DNA of 8,251 nt from Pseudomonadota bacterium (GTDB taxonomy: Bacteria; Pseudomonadota; Gammaproteobacteria; Competibacterales; Competibacteraceae). Numbering within the stretch: position 1 is the stretch's first letter; each line of letters starts with the position of its first letter. Of this stretch, positions 5,490 through 8,251 are shown one piece after another. The notes beneath the pieces were generated by a model that was given only the letters and a program-made list of their open reading frames with translations, made no database searches and was not told where the DNA came from. The position numbers and the translations under genes are program-made. Location of the stretch: positions 1-8,251 of the forward strand of contig JAGTSD010000066.1 in NCBI GenBank assembly GCA_018262135.1, written 5' to 3'.

Positions 5490-6149
5490 TTGAAACTGCT
5501 GGCCCTGGATACCGCTACCGAAGCCTGCTCGGCCGCCGTGTGGATGGATGGTGCGGTGCTGGAGCGCTACGAATGGGCGCCGCGCCGCCACGCGACCCTG
5601 ATCCTGCCGATGATCGAGTCAGTATTGGCCGAGGCTGGATCGAGCGTGATGCAACTGGATGCCATTGCGGTTGGCCGGGGACCGGGCGCTTTTACCGGCT
5701 TGCGGATCGCGGTGGGCATCGCCCAGGGCATTGCCTTCGCGGCCGATCTGCCGGTCGTGCCGGTGTCGACCCTGGCGGCCCTGGCGCTGGGCGCAGGGCG
5801 GGCAACCAGCCAGGCGCGCATCGCGCCGGCGCTGGACGCCCGGATGGGTGAAGTTTACTGGGGCATCTATGCGGTCGGCGGTGAGGATGCCGAACCGCTG
5901 GACGAGGAGCGGTGCTGTGCGCCGGGGGCTGTGACCGCTCCACCAGGGGCGTGGTTCGGCGCGGGCAGTGGCTGGGCGGCTCACGCCGAGGCACTGATGC
6001 AGCGTCTGACGGTTAGTGGCTGGCAGGGTGATTGCTACCCGCGCGCCAGCGATGTCGCCCGGCTGGCGGCCGCGCCATCCCGGCGCGGTGAATGGGTGGC
6101 GGCGGAACAGGCGTTGCCGGTCTATCTGCGCGATCGGGTAACAGGGTAG
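5490..6149 (+). CDS. tsaB: tRNA threonylcarbamoyladenosine biosynthesis protein TsaB
   Basis: Cytoplasmic partner of TsaD and TsaE. The complex transfers the threonylcarbamoyl group made by TsaC onto adenosine 37 of tRNAs that read ANN codons, giving t6A. TsaB itself is an inactive ASKHA-fold paralogue that holds TsaD. The 219-residue product is typical in length. It begins MKLLALDTATEACSAAV (first strands of the fold), carries the family hallmark GRGPGAFTGLRIAVG (62-76) and the DARMGEVYWGIY segment (116-127), and has a diverged C-terminal half, as usual. Translation begins at TTG, supported by the upstream Shine-Dalgarno sequence. The 28-bp gap after the repeat-rich lipoprotein gene implies that this normally essential gene is read from the same transcript unless it has its own promoter, which I do not see. 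Confidence 0.95.
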   Translation: MKLLALDTATEACSAAVWMDGAVLERYEWAPRRHATLILPMIESVLAEAGSSVMQLDAIAVGRGPGAFTGLRIAVGIAQGIAFAADLPVVPVSTLAALALGAGRATSQARIAPALDARMGEVYWGIYAVGGEDAEPLDEERCCAPGAVTAPPGAWFGAGSGWAAHAEALMQRLTVSGWQGDCYPRASDVARLAAAPSRRGEWVAAEQALPVYLRDRVTG

Positions 6150-6162
6150 GGGGTCGAGCATC

Positions 6163-6189
6163 CTCCGCGTCTCCGCGTCCCTGCGCGAG
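6163..6189 (+). repeat. CTCCGCGT tandem octamer in the tsaB-rsd intergenic gap
   Basis: CTCCGCGT occurs twice head to tail (6163-6178) and runs into CCCTGCGCGAG (6179-6189). It resembles the CTCTGCG-type phrases found as dispersed intergenic repeats in various bacterial genomes. Only this one copy is visible here. Confidence 0.4.
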
Positions 6190-6218
6190 CTAACGGGTCA
6201 GAGTGATTGCAAAGGCGT

Positions 6219-6248
6219 TTGGCATCAAAGCGGCGTTCGCGGTAAGCT
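6219..6248 (+). promoter_or_regulatory. Weak candidate sigma-70 promoter for the rsd-like gene
   Basis: TTGGCA (6219-6224, five of six matches to the -35 consensus) is followed after 18 bp by TAAGCT (6243-6248, three of six at -10). The 150-bp gap after tsaB makes a promoter here plausible. An alternative pair is TTGCGA (6250-6255) with GAAAAT (6272-6277). A small inverted repeat, TGTTG-CGA-CAACA (6248-6260), lies between them and could be an operator. Confidence 0.25.
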
Positions 6249-6299
6249 GTTGCGACAACAACCAAAACAGCGAAAATACCGCCACCTGGAGGATATCCC

Positions 6300-6779
6300 A
6301 TGAACGCCACGATCACCGCCGACCCGGTTCACAGCAAGGCGTTGCCGGAACTGGCGGCCAAGCTGCTGACCGCCCGTCAGGAAAGTCTGGTGCTGTATCA
6401 AAAACTCGCCGCTCTCAAGCCGCGTGCCCGGATTGAGCCGGTCCAGCAGCATCTGCTGCAACGGTTCCGGCAAGCACTGGTGGATTATCTGGCGCTGGGG
6501 CCGTTCGAGGTCTATCAGGCCTTGGAAGAGCAGCCGGCAGATTCACCCTACCGCCAGGCTCGCGATCTGGCCCGGCGCTTCTACGCCCGCATTGCCCGCA
6601 CCACGCAGGCGGCGCTGGCGTTCCACGACCGCTACGACAGCGACCTGTCCACTCCCACTCTGGCCGAACTGGGCGAGGAGCTGTCGCGTCTGGGCGAACA
6701 TCTGGCGGTACGCATCGAGCTGGAGGACCGGATTCTGGCCGCCGTCCGCAAGGGCAGTCGGACTTCCGTCGCGGCCTGA
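6300..6779 (+). CDS. rsd: Rsd/AlgQ-family regulator of RNA polymerase sigma-70 (anti-sigma factor)
   Basis: The 159-residue, all-helical protein matches E. coli Rsd (158 residues) and Pseudomonas AlgQ in length and along its whole course. The matching segments are LLTARQESLVLYQKLAALKP (22-41), the signature LVDYLALGPFEVYQAL (60-75; LVDYLSAGHFSIYERI in Rsd), and LGEHLAVRIELEDRIL (131-146; IGEALEARFVLEDKLI in Rsd). Family members bind region 4 of the housekeeping sigma factor and free core polymerase for alternative sigma factors in stationary phase. In E. coli, Rsd also binds HPr and affects SpoT. Differences seen here are Pro for His in the GHF part of the signature, and no Trp before the first conserved helix. 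The start is set by TGGAGGA at 6287-6293. It converges on ptsP, 77 bp away. Confidence 0.85.
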   Translation: MNATITADPVHSKALPELAAKLLTARQESLVLYQKLAALKPRARIEPVQQHLLQRFRQALVDYLALGPFEVYQALEEQPADSPYRQARDLARRFYARIARTTQAALAFHDRYDSDLSTPTLAELGEELSRLGEHLAVRIELEDRILAAVRKGSRTSVAA

Positions 6780-6803
6780 TGGTTCCGGGAGCGCGGACTT
6801 CCG

Positions 6804-6858
6804 GGTTCAGGGGTGGGCGCTGTTCTACGCCCGAACCGGTCCTGGGAAAGACCCTTTT
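6804..6858 (+). terminator. Imperfect hairpins between the convergent rsd and ptsP genes
   Basis: GGTTC (6804-6808) and GGGCG (6815-6819), split by a 6-nt bulge, pair with CGCCC and GAACC (6828-6837) around an 8-nt loop. Next comes a short GGTC/GACC stem (6838-6841 with 6850-6853) and CTTTTA. Together they may end rsd transcription. Stems are short or bulged, so this is tentative. No clear U-tract hairpin is seen for the ptsP direction. Confidence 0.3.
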
Positions 6859-8251
6859 ACTTCCCCACTCGCAGCAGGCCACTCAAGCCATGCTGATCGA
6901 GAAAGGTGTTGGTGCGGTCGCGGATGGCGGCGGCGCTGTCGAATTCCGCTACTTCGGCCAATAGCGCCTGGGCTTCGTCGTAGCGGACGCTGCGGATCAG
7001 CCACTTGATCTTGAGCAGGCTGCCCAGGTTCATGCTCAGGCTGTCCACCCCCATCGCCATCAGCAGGAGGGCGCCCGCTGGATCGCCGGCCATCTCGCCG
7101 CAGGCGCTGACGGGCCGACCGGCTGCCCGCACCTGCTCGACCACGTGGCGGGTGGCCGCCAGCACCACCGGATGCAGAGAATCGTACAGCTTGGCTACCC
7201 GGTCGTTGTTGCGATCTACCGCCAACAGATATTGCGTCAGATCGTTGCTACCGATCGAAGCAAAATCCACCATGCGGATCAGCTTGTCAATCTGGTAGAC
7301 CGCCGACGGGACCTCAACCATGATCCCCACCCGCGGCGTCCTGACCGTCACCCCATCCTCCATCAGTTCCGCTTGGGCCTCGCGCAACAATTCCAAGGCC
7401 TCTCTCAGTTCGCTGACGCTGCCGATCATCGGCAACAGGATCGAAAGATTCGGGTACTCGGTTCCGGCCCGCAGCATCGCCCGCAACTGGGTCTTGAACA
7501 GATCGGGCTGATCCAGACTGATACGGATGCCACGCCAGCCTAGAAACGGGTTCTGCTCCTCGATCGGGAAATACGGCAACGGCTTGTCGCCGCCGATGTC
7601 CAGGGTGCGCAGTACGACCGGATGCGGCTCCATCATCCGCAGCACCCGGGTGTACAGCGTGGTCTGCTCTTCTTCGCCGGGAAAGCGGTCGCGCAGAAAG
7701 AAATGCAGCTCCGACCGATACAGCCCCACGCCTTGCACGCCGCTGTCGCGGGCGGCAGCGATATCGGCGAATAGCCCGGAATTGGCGTGCAGTTCCACCC
7801 GATGACCGTCGGGGGTTTCCGCCGGCAGGTCGCGCAGGTGCTGTAAATCACGCGACAGATTGGCCTCGTCGGTGATCAGCTTCAGGTATTCCTGGCGCAG
7901 CGTCGGGCTGGGCTGGATGCACACCCGGACGGTATAACCATCCACCACCACCTCGCGCCCGTTCAACCGGCCTGGCGGCAGATTGCTGACGCCGAACACC
8001 GCCGGTATCCCCAGGCCGCGGGCCAGCAGGGCGACGTGCGAGGCCCCGGTGCCGCGCACCGACACCAGTCCCTTGAGCTTCTCCAGCGGTACGTCCAACA
8101 ACTGGGAAACGCTGATCTCGTCGCCCATCAGAATGGTGTGGTCGGGATAATGGCGGTTGACCGCCTGTGCTTCCTGCAAGCGGTTGAGCAGACGCTGGCC
8201 GAGATCGAGGATGTCGGCTGCGCGCTCGCGCAGGTAGGGGTCATCCATCTC
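6857..8251 (-). CDS. ptsP: Phosphoenolpyruvate-protein phosphotransferase PtsP (enzyme I-Ntr), 5' end outside the window
   Basis: Enzyme I of the nitrogen-related PTS autophosphorylates from PEP and passes phosphate to NPr and then EIIA-Ntr, affecting potassium, nitrogen and stress regulation. The 464 visible residues run off the right edge, and the reading frame stays open beyond the first visible Met (8246-8248), so that Met is internal. Numbered from it: phosphohistidine motif GASHVALLAR with His71, GVGLYRSE with Arg178 (173-180), LRTLDIGGDKPLPYF (213-227), SIGSNDLTQY (331-340) and the catalytic-Cys motif SACGEMAGDP with Cys383. All PEP-barrel signatures are intact. The opening DPYLRERAADILDLGQRLL points to PtsP rather than sugar-PTS EI. 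The N-terminal GAF domain and most of the partner-binding domain would lie off the edge, as would rppH, a common upstream neighbour. The stop faces rsd. Confidence 0.92.
   Translation of the reverse strand, partial: EMDDPYLRERAADILDLGQRLLNRLQEAQAVNRHYPDHTILMGDEISVSQLLDVPLEKLKGLVSVRGTGASHVALLARGLGIPAVFGVSNLPPGRLNGREVVVDGYTVRVCIQPSPTLRQEYLKLITDEANLSRDLQHLRDLPAETPDGHRVELHANSGLFADIAAARDSGVQGVGLYRSELHFFLRDRFPGEEEQTTLYTRVLRMMEPHPVVLRTLDIGGDKPLPYFPIEEQNPFLGWRGIRISLDQPDLFKTQLRAMLRAGTEYPNLSILLPMIGSVSELREALELLREAQAELMEDGVTVRTPRVGIMVEVPSAVYQIDKLIRMVDFASIGSNDLTQYLLAVDRNNDRVAKLYDSLHPVVLAATRHVVEQVRAAGRPVSACGEMAGDPAGALLLMAMGVDSLSMNLGSLLKIKWLIRSVRYDEAQALLAEVAEFDSAAAIRDRTNTFLDQHGLSGLLRVGK

Noticed and set aside
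6203..6436. A 77-codon plus-strand frame starting in the tsaB-rsd gap
   Set aside because: It overlaps the clear rsd frame for most of its length and has no ribosome binding site or recognisable product.

Overview
This window comes from a GC-rich gammaproteobacterium. The best evidence is the Rsd/AlgQ-type sigma-70 regulator, a family confined to that class. The nitrogen-PTS enzyme PtsP, TsaB and a DeaD-type RNA helicase fit the same picture. I cannot fix a genus from sequence alone. The window is densely coded: seven genes run on the plus strand and one, truncated by the right edge, runs on the minus strand. No tRNA, rRNA, CRISPR array, insertion sequence or integrase is visible. The longest gene-free stretches are about 150 bp (6150-6299) and 110 bp (4148-4257).

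Left part (1-4147): a TacT-like GNAT acetyltransferase, whose usual antitoxin partner would lie off the left edge; a ferredoxin-domain flavin reductase of the CDP-6-deoxy-glucoseen reductase type; a DEAD-box RNA helicase with a C-terminal DbpA-type RNA-binding domain; and, 34 bp later, a glutathione S-transferase. A terminator-like hairpin sits directly in front of the helicase ribosome binding site.

Middle part (4258-6149): two unrecognised envelope proteins are encoded 43 bp apart. The first is a small exported protein with a signal peptide. The second is a lipoprotein built almost entirely from three successive low-complexity repeat blocks: Tyr-Gly-Gly; a zwitterionic Arg/Asp 13-mer; and Gln-Pro-rich QPMQRIQP. 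Its Tyr-Gly-Gly block is encoded by G6-TAT units that make a near-ideal G-quadruplex motif, and a G7 run lies exactly at the lipobox. The tRNA-modification gene tsaB, with a TTG start, follows 28 bp downstream and is probably co-transcribed.

Right part (6300-8251): an Rsd/AlgQ-family anti-sigma-70 protein faces the 3' end of ptsP (enzyme I-Ntr). In E. coli, Rsd activity is tied to the PTS through HPr, so this convergent pair may be functionally meaningful. The strongest candidates for something undescribed are the repeat-built lipoprotein with its exported neighbour, and the rsd/ptsP arrangement. No complete novel system is demonstrated here.
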